Assembly (NCBI GenBank): GCA_039725955.1
Contig: CP091034.1
Location: 248,001 to 312,000, forward strand
DNA from: Sinorhizobium sp. B11
GTDB taxonomy: Bacteria; Pseudomonadota; Alphaproteobacteria; Rhizobiales; Rhizobiaceae
Length of the DNA stretch: 64,000 nt
Direction of reading: 5' to 3'
The notes beneath the pieces are model-generated. The model searched no databases, was not told the origin of the DNA, and saw only the letters and a program-made list of their open reading frames with translations. A program made the position numbers and the translations under genes. This document shows, in pieces, positions 8,652 to 16,783 of this stretch (positions are counted from its first letter, which is position 1; every line of letters begins with the position of its first letter).

Positions 8652-9060
8652 AACGGATTGTCCCTCAACTATTGAACTTGCGCCTTCACAGGCGGCGGGG
8701 CTTAAATCCGGGGAAAAGTGGCGAAAAAGTGCCGAACACGATCACGGAACATTACAGTCTGTAATATTTGTGATTCCGATAACATTGCGGTAGCAGGACA
8801 CCGCTTTGGCAATTCTTGGAAAAAGCCTAATGAAATCAGTTAAAATCCGAACGATTTTTTCGCATAAACGGTAAACAATTGATGGCCGTTGGAAATCACA
8901 AAAATTTTTTTCTCAGGGCGCCATATTTGTCGCCACATTTGCGCAAATTTAGAGGCCGTTAACCATAATACGGAGCGAAATTCAGTTCGCAAAAATCAGA
9001 AAGTAGGAAATTCCTACTCTTTATGGATTATAACCCTATCACCCGAATGAGAGGGGTTCG
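8652..9060. promoter_or_regulatory. AT-rich upstream region of the RlpA-like gene, with palindromes and a CtrA-like half site
   Basis: This 409-bp gap is clearly more AT-rich than its surroundings and has no supported gene. It holds a 15-bp palindrome ATTACAG-T-CTGTAAT (8751-8765) flanked by ATCAC (8741-8745) and GTGAT (8770-8774), a 17-bp palindrome AGTAGGAA-A-TTCCTACT (9002-9018), and TTAACCAT (8959-8966), which resembles a CtrA half site. These would serve the leftward RlpA-like gene. Confidence 0.5.
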
Positions 9061-9930
9061 TCAGCCGCGCCAACCGTCATTTTGCCATAACTGGGCGAGC
9101 GACATCGGATAGTTCGGGAAGGCAAACCGGAAGCCTGCAGCCTTCAGCTTGGCATTGGAAACGCGCTTGTTCTCTCCATAGAAGGAACGCGCCATCGGCG
9201 TCATCTCGGCGGTCTCGAAAGGCTGCTCCGGCGGCGGCGTGACGCCCATCAGGTTGGCTGCCTCGACTATGACATCCTGCGGCGGACCGGGTTGGTCGTC
9301 GGTGACATTATAGATGCCGCCGAGCGCATGTTCTGACAGAAACCGGGTGGAAGCGCCGATGTCTTCCACGCGGATACGATTGAACACCTGGTCCTTCTTG
9401 ATGATGCGGCGCGCTGTGCCGCGGTCCAGATTGACGAAGGCGTTGCGTCCCGGTCCATAGATGCCGGAAAGTCGCAATATGGCGGCCGGCGTTTCGCGGG
9501 AACGGCCGAGCGCAAGCCAGGCATCCTCGGCGTCGAGACGTTCCTTCGAGCGGCCCGAGACCGGTATACAGGGCGTTTCCTCGGTCACCCAGGAACCCTT
9601 GTGGTCACCATAGACGCCGACTGTGGAGAGATAGCCGATCCATTGCAGGTCAGGCAGAAGCACCGTGCCGTCCTTCCCAAGTAATGCAAGCAGCGGGTCG
9701 GCATCGCGCGGAGCGATCGACTGAACGAGATGCGTGACAGTGGCCATCGCCGCACGCAGGTCGTCGCTCAAGTCCTCTCCGTTGAAGATAAAGGCTTCGA
9801 TCCCGATCTTGCGCAACTCATCGGCTTTCTCTCCCGAACGGGTCGTACCGGAGACGCGAATGCCGCTGTCGCCGAACGCCTTGGCGATAGCCGTGCCGGA
9901 ATAACCGCAGCCAAAGATCATCACATGCAT
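9061..9930 (-). CDS. NAD(P)-dependent SDR/epimerase-like protein (YeeZ-type)
   Basis: 289 residues from ATG 9930, which shares its A with the TGA of queG (TGATG), so the two are translationally coupled. The N-terminus MHVMIFGCGYSGTAIA contains the Rossmann GxGxxG nucleotide loop of the extended SDR/NAD-dependent epimerase group. Similar proteins are annotated YeeZ-like or UDP-glucose-4-epimerase-like. The classical YxxxK is not evident, so it may bind the cofactor without acting as a classical dehydrogenase. Substrate unknown. Confidence 0.75.
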   Translation of the reverse strand: MHVMIFGCGYSGTAIAKAFGDSGIRVSGTTRSGEKADELRKIGIEAFIFNGEDLSDDLRAAMATVTHLVQSIAPRDADPLLALLGKDGTVLLPDLQWIGYLSTVGVYGDHKGSWVTEETPCIPVSGRSKERLDAEDAWLALGRSRETPAAILRLSGIYGPGRNAFVNLDRGTARRIIKKDQVFNRIRVEDIGASTRFLSEHALGGIYNVTDDQPGPPQDVIVEAANLMGVTPPPEQPFETAEMTPMARSFYGENKRVSNAKLKAAGFRFAFPNYPMSLAQLWQNDGWRG

Positions 9931-11090
9931 CAGCTCACCCCTGCCAATCGCCATTCGTTGAGGACGTCATCGTCCGACTCATTTTCCTTTTGTGCGGCAA
10001 AGGCTTTGAATTCGCCAGCCTCCATGAGCCGCGACAGCGCCCAAACCGCCATGCCGCGCACGACCGGCGAGGCATCGGCGGCAAGCGCACGACATCGCTC
10101 GATCAGGCTCCGCTCGCCGGAATTGCCAGCGGCGATCAGCACATTGCGAATGAAGCGGTCACGCCCGATGCGCTTGACCGGCGAACCGCTGAAGAACGTG
10201 CGGAAGCTTGGGTCGTCGAGCGACAAGAGGACGGCGATCGAAGGCTCCTTCAGATCCTCCCTTGCCTTCAGCTTCATTTCCGACGCTTCGTTTGCGAACT
10301 TGTTCCAGGGGCACGCGGCAAGACAATCGTCGCAGCCATAGATGCGGTTGCCGATCAGCGGCCGGAATTCGGGATCGATCGGCCCCTTATGTTCGATCGT
10401 CAGATACGAGATGCAGCGGCGCGCGTCGATCTGGTAGGGGGCAGGAAAGGCAGCCGTCGGGCAGGCGTCGAGGCATGCACGGCAGGAGCCGCAATGGTCG
10501 GTCTCTGGCGCATCCATATTGAGATCGGCCGTCGTGAACATCGAACCGAGGAAAAGCCAGGAGCCATGTTCGCGGCTGACAAGATTGGTGTGTTTGCCCT
10601 GCCAGCCGAGACCGGCGGCTGCCGCGAGCGGCTTTTCCATGACGGGTGCAGTGTCGACGAAGACTTTTACATCCGCGCCTGCCCTGGCGGCGAAGCGGGT
10701 CGCAATCTCTTTCAGCCGGCCCTTGATGACATCGTGATAGTCGCGGTTTCGTGCATAAACGGAAATTGCCGCCTTTTCCGCCTTGCCAAGGATGCCACGC
10801 GGGTCTTCGTCAGGCCCGTAGTTCAGACCGAAGACGGCAACCGAGCGTACATCGCTCCAGAGCGTGCGCGGATCACTGCGGCGTTCACGCGTTTCCGCCA
10901 TCCATTCCATCGTCCCGTGCCTGTTGGCATCGATGAACTGTCCAAGCCGTACCTTTGCTTCCGGGATCGAATCGGGACGGGTGACGCGGCAGAGATCGAA
11001 GCCAAGGGCAGCCGATTCCGCCTTCAGGAAGGCGGTCAAATTGTCGCGGCGCTTCTGCTCCCTGGTATCGTCGGTTTTCGCTTCGGGCAT
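9930..11090 (-). CDS. queG: Epoxyqueuosine reductase QueG
   Basis: 386 residues from ATG 11090. The protein reduces epoxyqueuosine to queuosine in tRNA, the last step of queuosine synthesis, using cobalamin and two [4Fe-4S] clusters. Both cluster motifs are visible: CGSCRACLDACPT and YGCDDCLAACPW. A HEAT-like C-terminal tail is also typical. A TTG one codon upstream is less likely as start. The gene lies between a GST-fold gene upstream (11103) and an SDR gene overlapping its stop, so the three probably form one transcript. Confidence 0.93.
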   Translation of the reverse strand: MPEAKTDDTREQKRRDNLTAFLKAESAALGFDLCRVTRPDSIPEAKVRLGQFIDANRHGTMEWMAETRERRSDPRTLWSDVRSVAVFGLNYGPDEDPRGILGKAEKAAISVYARNRDYHDVIKGRLKEIATRFAARAGADVKVFVDTAPVMEKPLAAAAGLGWQGKHTNLVSREHGSWLFLGSMFTTADLNMDAPETDHCGSCRACLDACPTAAFPAPYQIDARRCISYLTIEHKGPIDPEFRPLIGNRIYGCDDCLAACPWNKFANEASEMKLKAREDLKEPSIAVLLSLDDPSFRTFFSGSPVKRIGRDRFIRNVLIAAGNSGERSLIERCRALAADASPVVRGMAVWALSRLMEAGEFKAFAAQKENESDDDVLNEWRLAGVS

Positions 11091-11102
11091 CAAAAGCCCT
11101 CG

Positions 11103-11795
11103 TCAGAAATCCAGATCGGCATAATGGGAAACCGGCGTCAGTCCGCGCACGCGCTCGGTGAGCATCGGCCGGAAGGAGGGGCGCGATTTCAGCCGCTGGT
11201 ACCAGTCTTTGGCGAGTGGCGATTCCGACCAGTCGATTTCCCCGAGATAATCGAGGATGGAAATGGAGGCTGCGGCGGCCAGATCGGCGTAACTCATCCG
11301 GTCGCCGGCAAGCCACTGACGCGAGCCTGCAAGCCAGGTGAGATAACGCATGTGCTGGCGGATATTCGCACGCGCAGTGCGCAATATCTTGGAATCCGGG
11401 GCGCCTCCGCCCTGGTCGGCCGTCATCTGAAGCTTATAGACGCGCTCGCGCGCCAGCGGCTTGGTGACGTCGTTTTCCATCTTCTGCATGAACCATTCCG
11501 TCAGCCGGCGGATTTCCGCACGCTGGAATGGATCTTCGGCGAGCAACCGACGGTCGCGCTTCAGCACGCCATGCGTCTCGTCGAGATATTCTGAAATGAC
11601 GGTCGCGCCACAGAGCGCCCGCATGCTGTCGTCGACATAAACAGGCAGCGTGCCGGCCGGGTTGAGCGCCAGGAAGTCGCGGCGCTTCTCCCAGGTCTGT
11701 TCCTCGATCAGCTCCGCCTGATAGCCGTATTCCGCCAGAATGAGCCTGACGAAGCGGGATGCGGACGACATGGGATGATGATAGAGCGTGGGCAT
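11103..11795 (-). CDS. fzlA: GST-fold protein, probable FtsZ-binding FzlA homologue
   Basis: 230 residues with an N-terminal thioredoxin-like GST domain (MPTLYHHPMSSASRFVRLIL) and an all-helical C-terminal domain. The general layout, length and the final residues HYADLDF resemble FzlA, the GST-like FtsZ-binding division protein of alphaproteobacteria, where the C-terminal tail is needed for signalling to the septal wall machinery. It is divergent from uppP, another envelope gene. A plain glutathione transferase is the alternative. Confidence 0.6.
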   Translation of the reverse strand: MPTLYHHPMSSASRFVRLILAEYGYQAELIEEQTWEKRRDFLALNPAGTLPVYVDDSMRALCGATVISEYLDETHGVLKRDRRLLAEDPFQRAEIRRLTEWFMQKMENDVTKPLARERVYKLQMTADQGGGAPDSKILRTARANIRQHMRYLTWLAGSRQWLAGDRMSYADLAAAASISILDYLGEIDWSESPLAKDWYQRLKSRPSFRPMLTERVRGLTPVSHYADLDF

Positions 11796-12073
11796 CGATA
11801 CTCGGACTTTTGATTGTGGTGCATGGGCTCAAGGGCTCGCCACTTATACCGCCCTAGTCATGACTCATTAGTTGAAGCTATAGGAGCTTGCCCCCGCCAA
11901 TACAAGCGAATCGGGCTCATCTGCCTGACAAGGGACAAAACATGGCTGCCTGAACGATCGCAACTCCCCGCTCGCCTTTTCTTGCCTCCCGCTCTGGCGA
12001 ATGATGATTGTGCAGTGCAATATAAGCCTGACCGCCACTCCAGTCCGACCGAACCCCAAACCGGAGACACTTT

Positions 12074-12871
12074 ATGGACTACATAAACTCTATAATTCTG
12101 GGCATTATAGAAGGGATCACAGAGTTCCTGCCGATTTCGAGCACCGGCCATCTGATCATTGCCGAACAGTGGCTTGGTGCCCGCAGCGATACATTCAACA
12201 TCGTCATTCAGGCGGGAGCGATCCTCGCCGTCACCATTATCTACTGGCGTCGCCTGCTTGATCTGCTGCTTGGCTGGCGCGATCCTCAGAACCGCGATTA
12301 TGCCTTTAAACTGATTGTCGCCTTTCTGATCACGGCAGTGCTCGGCCTTCTCGTCAAGAAGATGGGTTTCGAGTTGCCTGAGACCGCGACGCCGGTTGCC
12401 TGGGCCCTGATCATCGGCGGTATCTGGATGATCTTTGCCGAATGGGCCGCCGCCCGCCGCCCGCCGAGCGCCCACATCACCTGGCTCGTTGCCATTCTGG
12501 TCGGTATCGCCCAGGTCGTCGCCGGTGTCTTCCCGGGCACGTCCCGCTCCGGCGCCACGATCTTCGTCGCCATGCTGGCCGGTACGGCCAATCGCGCAGC
12601 GGCAACCGAATTTGCGTTCCTCGTCGGCATTCCGACCATGTATGCCGCAAGCGCCTTCTCGCTGCTGAAGACCTTCAAGGATGGCGGCGCGGCCAATGAA
12701 GACTGGACAGCGCTCGGCATCGCCTTCGTCGTCTCCACGATCGTCGCCTTCGTCGCCGTCAAATGGTTGCTGGCCTATATCAGGAGCAACCGCTTCACGG
12801 TCTTTGCGATCTATCGCATCATTTTGGGTGTCGTCCTGCTCGGCATGGCGATGGCCGGCATGATCAGCTGA
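12074..12871 (+). CDS. uppP: Undecaprenyl-diphosphatase UppP (BacA)
   Basis: 265 residues with seven to eight membrane segments. It dephosphorylates undecaprenyl diphosphate to recycle the lipid carrier for peptidoglycan and other glycans, and can raise bacitracin tolerance. Signature stretches are EGITEFLPISSTGHL near the N-terminus, with catalytic Glu and Ser/His residues, and PGTSRSGATI in the second half. The start follows CCGGAGACAC. A strong hairpin terminator lies about 55 bp after the stop. Confidence 0.95.
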   Translation: MDYINSIILGIIEGITEFLPISSTGHLIIAEQWLGARSDTFNIVIQAGAILAVTIIYWRRLLDLLLGWRDPQNRDYAFKLIVAFLITAVLGLLVKKMGFELPETATPVAWALIIGGIWMIFAEWAAARRPPSAHITWLVAILVGIAQVVAGVFPGTSRSGATIFVAMLAGTANRAAATEFAFLVGIPTMYAASAFSLLKTFKDGGAANEDWTALGIAFVVSTIVAFVAVKWLLAYIRSNRFTVFAIYRIILGVVLLGMAMAGMIS

Positions 12872-12926
12872 TAGGCTGAAAAGGTGAGCGATCGAACATT
12901 GGTCGCTCGCATCAAGGCAAAAATAA

Positions 12927-12956
12927 AAGCCGGTTCGAAAGGACCGGCTTCTTTAT
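12927..12956 (+). terminator. Rho-independent terminator after uppP, possibly bidirectional
   Basis: AAGCCGGT-TC and GG-ACCGGCTT form an 8-10-bp stem closed by a GAAA loop (12927-12950), followed by CTTTATT on the plus strand. On the minus strand the stem is followed by TTTTATTTTT, so it can also end the short leftward gene that stops at 12956. Confidence 0.8.
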
Positions 12957-13108
12957 TAGTGGGTGATGGAGGCCGTCGAGCAGGGATCGACGCCATAGGC
13001 CGGCGAGCAACCGCCCTTCACCGCTGCGACGGAGCCCGGCGCAATGAAGGAGCCTGCGAGGATGACCAGTGCCGCACACGCAAAAAGAAGCGCGATTGAC
13101 TTACCCAT
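12956..13108 (-). CDS. Short secreted or membrane-anchored peptide with two cysteines (50 residues)
   Basis: A 50-codon gene from ATG 13108 to TAA 12956, preceded by GAAAGG. Residues 5-30 form one hydrophobic segment that looks like a signal peptide or anchor (IALLFACAALVILAG), ending near SVAA. The short mature part has two cysteines (34 and 43) in a small Pro/Gly/Ser-rich tail. The stop falls next to a bidirectional hairpin terminator. No known family is recognised. Coding is supported by the ribosome binding site, the signal-like segment and the placement of the terminator. Confidence 0.6.
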   Translation of the reverse strand: MGKSIALLFACAALVILAGSFIAPGSVAAVKGGCSPAYGVDPCSTASITH

Positions 13109-13335
13109 TAGAAATAGCCTTTCACAGTGATTGCCGCACGCCTGCGAGGCGCTTGAGTCTGTCTGAAGACGCGCGGGGGTGTTTAGTCAGTGGAATGGCA
13201 AATAGCAATAAATGTTCCTGCTAAATTTGGTGTTAATTCCACTAAATTTCCTATGCGTCTTTTATGCAACGTCACACATTATGAAACGCCTCATAACTCG
13301 CCAGGCTTGCGCCGGATTTGCATCGCACATAAACA

Positions 13336-13369
13336 AAGCGCCGCCCGTGAATGTTCACGAGTGGCGCTT
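13336..13369 (-). terminator. Terminator after the NDUFA9-like gene
   Basis: On the minus strand AAGCGCC and GGCGCTT form the outer stem and CGTGAAC/TTCACG the inner one, followed by TTTGTTT. It lies about 20 bp beyond the stop of the leftward gene at 13390. Confidence 0.75.
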
Positions 13370-13389
13370 GAACGACCGTCTGTCGATTA

Positions 13390-14370
13390 TCAGGCAGCCT
13401 TGCCGGAGCCGGTATATTGACCGTGCGGGCGGTAATGCACCAGATAGGAGTCGAGCACGGAAGTCGCCATCGTCGGCTTGATGCCAAGGCCCTTCAGCGT
13501 GCGGCCTTCAGCTTCGGCTTCCTTTGAAACGACGTTGTCGTGCTTCAGCAGCTTGACCTGGTCCGGCGTGATCGGCGGCGCGATGAAAGGCACCAGCGAG
13601 GCGATGCTGCCGATCATGGATGCGATGCCGAACGGCATGGAAACGAACGGATTCTTGCGGACCGTGACCTTGAGCATGGTCTCGAGACATTCGCGGAAGG
13701 TAAGCACTTCAGGACCGCCAAGTTCATAGATCTTGCCAGTTTCGACCTTGCCGTCGACAGCGCGGGCAACAGCCTCGGCAACATCTTCAACATAGACGGG
13801 CTGGAATTTTGTCTTGCCGCCGCCCACGAGCGGCAGAACAGGAAACATGCGCGCCATGTCGGCGAACTTGTTGAAGAAGCTGTCTTCGGGACCGAAGACG
13901 ACAGACGGGCGGAAGATCACCGCGTCCGGCTTGATCGACAGGATGGCGGCTTCCGCCCGGCCCTTGGTGCGGCCGTAACTGGACTGGGAGCCGGAATTTG
14001 CACCGATAGCCGAGAGGTGGGTGAGCGTCGCACCTGCGTTGCGGGCAGCTTCGGCAACGGCGCGACCGCCGAATTCCTGCACCGCATCGAACGTGTTGCG
14101 GCCGCTCTCGTGGAGAATGCCGACGCAGTTGATGACATGGTCGGCACCTTCGACGGCCCGGTCGATCGAATTGCGGTAGCGCAGGTTGGCCTGGACGAAA
14201 GAAATCTGGCCGACATTGCCGAGTGGCTGCAGGAAGCCTGCGAGATCGGGGCGGCGCACCGCAACGCGTATGCGGTAACCGCGCTTGGCGAGCGCCCGCA
14301 CGACATGTCTGCCGATGAAGCCGGACCCTCCGAACACGGTGACGAGCGGCGGCAGGTTGGCAAGGGTCAT
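13390..14370 (-). CDS. Complex I NDUFA9-subunit-like NAD(P)H-binding protein
   Basis: 326 residues of the extended/atypical SDR type. The cofactor loop GGSGFIG is at residues 14-20, and the sequence then follows the NDUFA9/39-kDa subunit-like family (for example CVGILHES, SYGRTKGRAE, RPSVVFGPEDSF). In mitochondria NDUFA9 is an accessory complex I subunit; the bacterial homologues are often annotated as NAD-dependent epimerases or sterol dehydrogenase-like proteins, and a complex I link is not shown. The start follows GAGGAG. It has its own terminator. Confidence 0.82.
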   Translation of the reverse strand: MTLANLPPLVTVFGGSGFIGRHVVRALAKRGYRIRVAVRRPDLAGFLQPLGNVGQISFVQANLRYRNSIDRAVEGADHVINCVGILHESGRNTFDAVQEFGGRAVAEAARNAGATLTHLSAIGANSGSQSSYGRTKGRAEAAILSIKPDAVIFRPSVVFGPEDSFFNKFADMARMFPVLPLVGGGKTKFQPVYVEDVAEAVARAVDGKVETGKIYELGGPEVLTFRECLETMLKVTVRKNPFVSMPFGIASMIGSIASLVPFIAPPITPDQVKLLKHDNVVSKEAEAEGRTLKGLGIKPTMATSVLDSYLVHYRPHGQYTGSGKAA

Positions 14371-14480
14371 GGCAGGCTCCTCGAAAGGCTTTGGAATGCT
14401 GTGATTGTTTTCGTCTTAGCCCAATACCGACGCGACGAAAAGGGCCATCGCGCCGCAGTTCTTACCCGTTCAAAACTGGC

Positions 14481-14768
14481 TCAGACGCCTTCGACCACGA
14501 CCATTTCCGCGTCAGCCACCTCATGGCGGATTTTTGCGGCAGCCTGGTATTCGGGCGAATTATAGCAGTCGACGGCATGTTGCATCGAGGGAAATTCGAT
14601 GACCACGTTGCGGGCGCGCGCCTTGCCTTCAAGCTCGGTAATTGCACCGCCGCGGGCGAGGAAATTCGCGCCGTATTTCTCGAAGGCCGGCTTTGCGGTC
14701 GCGACGTAATCCTTGTAGCGCTCGAGGTCGCGTACATCGACGCGGGCGATCCAGTATCCCTTGGCCAT
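14481..14768 (-). CDS. DUF1330 family protein
   Basis: 95 residues, cytoplasmic, a small ferredoxin-like alpha/beta (dimeric alpha-beta barrel) protein. MAKGYWIARVDVRD at the start, the RARNVVIEFPS segment and the CYNSPEY motif are typical of DUF1330. The function is not known. The start follows GGGAGACAGGA. It is 14 bp downstream of pyrF on the same strand and so likely co-transcribed with pyrF, the phosphatase and pmtA. Confidence 0.85.
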   Translation of the reverse strand: MAKGYWIARVDVRDLERYKDYVATAKPAFEKYGANFLARGGAITELEGKARARNVVIEFPSMQHAVDCYNSPEYQAAAKIRHEVADAEMVVVEGV

Positions 14769-14782
14769 TCCTGTCTCCCGGT

Positions 14783-15490
14783 TCAGCGGTTCGCCGGCCA
14801 GAGCGCGGCGACCATTTCATTGAGGATTGCACGCGCAGCTTCCCGCGGCTCCGGTGCCTTGACGATCGGGCGCGCGACGACGAGATGCGTGGACCCGGCC
14901 TTCAGTGCATCCCTAGGCGTCATCACCCGCTTCTGGTCGCCCTTTTCGACGCCCGTCGGGCGGATGCCTGGCGTAACGATCGCCATATCAGGTCCAACGA
15001 TCTCGCTGACGGCAGCGGATTCTTCGGCGGAGCAGACGATGCCGCCCATACCCGCAGCACGCGCCTGTTCGGCGCGGCGCGCGACCAGTGCCTGCGGATC
15101 ATATTGATACCCGGCCTCGACGAGGTCTTCGGCATCCATCGAAGTCAGCACGGTCACGCCGAGCAGGCAGAGACCGGAGCCTTTTGCCGCCTCGACTGCG
15201 GCCTTCATCGCTTTCGGATAGGCATGCAGCGTCAGCATCGACATGCCCATCTTGGCGATGTTTTCGACGCCGGATGCGACCGTGTTGTCGATGTCGAGCA
15301 GTTTCATGTCGAGGAAGATCTTCTTGCCGCTAGCGGCAAGGTCGCGGGCGAATTCCAGCCCGCCGGCAAAAACGAGCTGGTAGCCGATCTTGTAGAAGAG
15401 AACGTCGTCGCCGAGCGTGGAAACCAATCTTTCCGCTTCGCCGATCGTTGGAACATCCAGTCCGACGATCAACCGCTCGCGTGCGTCCAT
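14783..15490 (-). CDS. pyrF: Orotidine 5'-phosphate decarboxylase
   Basis: 235 residues, the normal length. It decarboxylates OMP to UMP, the last step of de novo pyrimidine synthesis. The catalytic Asp-x-Lys-x-x-Asp motif is at D61, K63, D66 ([12 protein letters not shown]), and the phosphate-binding PGIRPTG and VVARPI segments are present. It starts 6 bp after the stop of the variant histidine phosphatase gene, in a close-packed leftward group pmtA, phosphatase, pyrF, DUF1330. Confidence 0.95.
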   Translation of the reverse strand: MDARERLIVGLDVPTIGEAERLVSTLGDDVLFYKIGYQLVFAGGLEFARDLAASGKKIFLDMKLLDIDNTVASGVENIAKMGMSMLTLHAYPKAMKAAVEAAKGSGLCLLGVTVLTSMDAEDLVEAGYQYDPQALVARRAEQARAAGMGGIVCSAEESAAVSEIVGPDMAIVTPGIRPTGVEKGDQKRVMTPRDALKAGSTHLVVARPIVKAPEPREAARAILNEMVAALWPANR

Positions 15491-15496
15491 CTCAAA

Positions 15497-16078
15497 TCAT
15501 CCCCGCCAGTCTTCAATGGGTGTCCAGTCGCATGATAAGCGCCGATCCGCAAGGCCGAAAGCATAGAGATTGCCGCCGCCGGCCGGCTGGTCGCGATCAC
15601 GCGCAATGGGGGCTCCGGCCAGATGGCATTTGAGCAGCGTTCCAACGCCGCCATGGCCGATGAAGGCGATCGGCGCGGTCCGGTCATGAGAGGATAGGAT
15701 GGTTTCGACGGCAGAAACGATGCGGGCCTGCGCATCAGTGGCCCGTTCCCAGCCCCTGAAGCTCTCTTCCGGGTGTGCGAAAAACCAGTTGGCGGCCTCT
15801 TCGAACTTGTCCGGTGGCAGGAAACCGGTGGCGGAGCGGTCGTTCTCATGCATGCCATGCACGATCTCGATTTTCACGCCTGACGCCGCTGCAAGGATTT
15901 CCGCCGTCTCGATCGCTTTCGTCTCGTCGCTGGAGACGATACGGGTCAGCCGTTTCGCCCAGTCGCTTGAAGCAGCCTTGCGGGCGCGTTCTGCGCCAAT
16001 GTCGGAAAGCCCCCACTTGGGAACGGGAACCTCAGGGTCGATCTTGACCTGGGGATGAGTAATATAAAGTCCAAACAT
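15497..16078 (-). CDS. Histidine phosphatase-superfamily protein with altered RHG motif
   Basis: 193 residues. The fold matches the histidine phosphatase (phosphoglycerate mutase-like) superfamily: nucleophile position His8, acidic region near HENDRS (77-82), and a second catalytic histidine in FIGHGG (H142). The canonical N-terminal R-H-G reads T7-H8-P9, and the usual second arginine region (SPLxRA) reads SSDETKA, with Lys54. Phosphate binding must therefore differ from the classic enzymes. The ATG abuts the TAA of pmtA, so coupling is likely. Substrate unknown. Confidence 0.78.
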   Translation of the reverse strand: MFGLYITHPQVKIDPEVPVPKWGLSDIGAERARKAASSDWAKRLTRIVSSDETKAIETAEILAAASGVKIEIVHGMHENDRSATGFLPPDKFEEAANWFFAHPEESFRGWERATDAQARIVSAVETILSSHDRTAPIAFIGHGGVGTLLKCHLAGAPIARDRDQPAGGGNLYAFGLADRRLSCDWTPIEDWRG

Positions 16079-16672
16079 TTATCCGCGCCGATAGATCCAG
16101 AGTTGAGCTGGAGGAATATTGCGCACGATGAAATCAAAATGATGAATGCTGTAGCGATCGGCATTGGCAACGATCGGCGAGACCGCGCCATAGGAGATCT
16201 GCACTACCGGCCGGCCCGCCGGCATGCGATCGAGCAGGCTTTCCAGGAGCGCGATGCGCGCTTGCATGGGAAAATTCAGAAGCGGTATGCCTGAGATCAC
16301 AGAATCGAACGTCTGGTCCTTGAACACGCCGAGCGTCCGGTCGAGATCGAAGGCATCGCCGTTGATGAAGTTCACGCCTGGATAGAGGCGTACGAGATGT
16401 TCGTAGAAATCCGTCGAATATTCGATGGCGACGAGCTTTTCCGGCTTTATGCCATGCGCGAGGATCGCCTTGGTGATGGCGCCCGTGCCAGGCCCGAGTT
16501 CGAGCACCGGCAGGTCCGAATGCGGATTTGCGACACTCGCCATCTTGCGGGCGGTAATCGAGGAAGTCGGAACGATGGAGCCGACGGTTTTCGGCCCCTG
16601 CATCATGCCCTTGAAGAAGCGGATTTCCTCGTCAAACTTCCTGCCGAGCCGTTCCTTGAGCCGCAGTGCCAT
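16079..16672 (-). CDS. pmtA: Phosphatidylethanolamine N-methyltransferase PmtA
   Basis: 197 residues, a small SAM-dependent methyltransferase with the nucleotide loop ELGPGTGA (58-65). The N-terminal segment FFKGMMQGPKTVGSIVPTSS is characteristic of rhizobial PmtA, which methylates phosphatidylethanolamine three times to phosphatidylcholine at the inner membrane. Phosphatidylcholine is needed by many rhizobia for growth and host interaction. The start follows GGGAGGAC. It is the first gene of the pmtA-phosphatase-pyrF-DUF1330 group. Confidence 0.9.
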   Translation of the reverse strand: MALRLKERLGRKFDEEIRFFKGMMQGPKTVGSIVPTSSITARKMASVANPHSDLPVLELGPGTGAITKAILAHGIKPEKLVAIEYSTDFYEHLVRLYPGVNFINGDAFDLDRTLGVFKDQTFDSVISGIPLLNFPMQARIALLESLLDRMPAGRPVVQISYGAVSPIVANADRYSIHHFDFIVRNIPPAQLWIYRRG

Positions 16673-16783
16673 GCCGTCCTCCCATGCCTGCCGTTAAACC
16701 CTCCCTTAATTGCAGGAGGATGAAGCAAAAACAAGAGGCGATGTCGCGATCAGGAAAGTTTCGACGACAAAAGCGACGCGAGA

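Noticed and set aside
9990..11594. Long plus-strand open frame of 534 codons
   Set aside because: It is antisense to queG and the fzlA-like gene, which have clear motifs, and its translation matches nothing recognisable.
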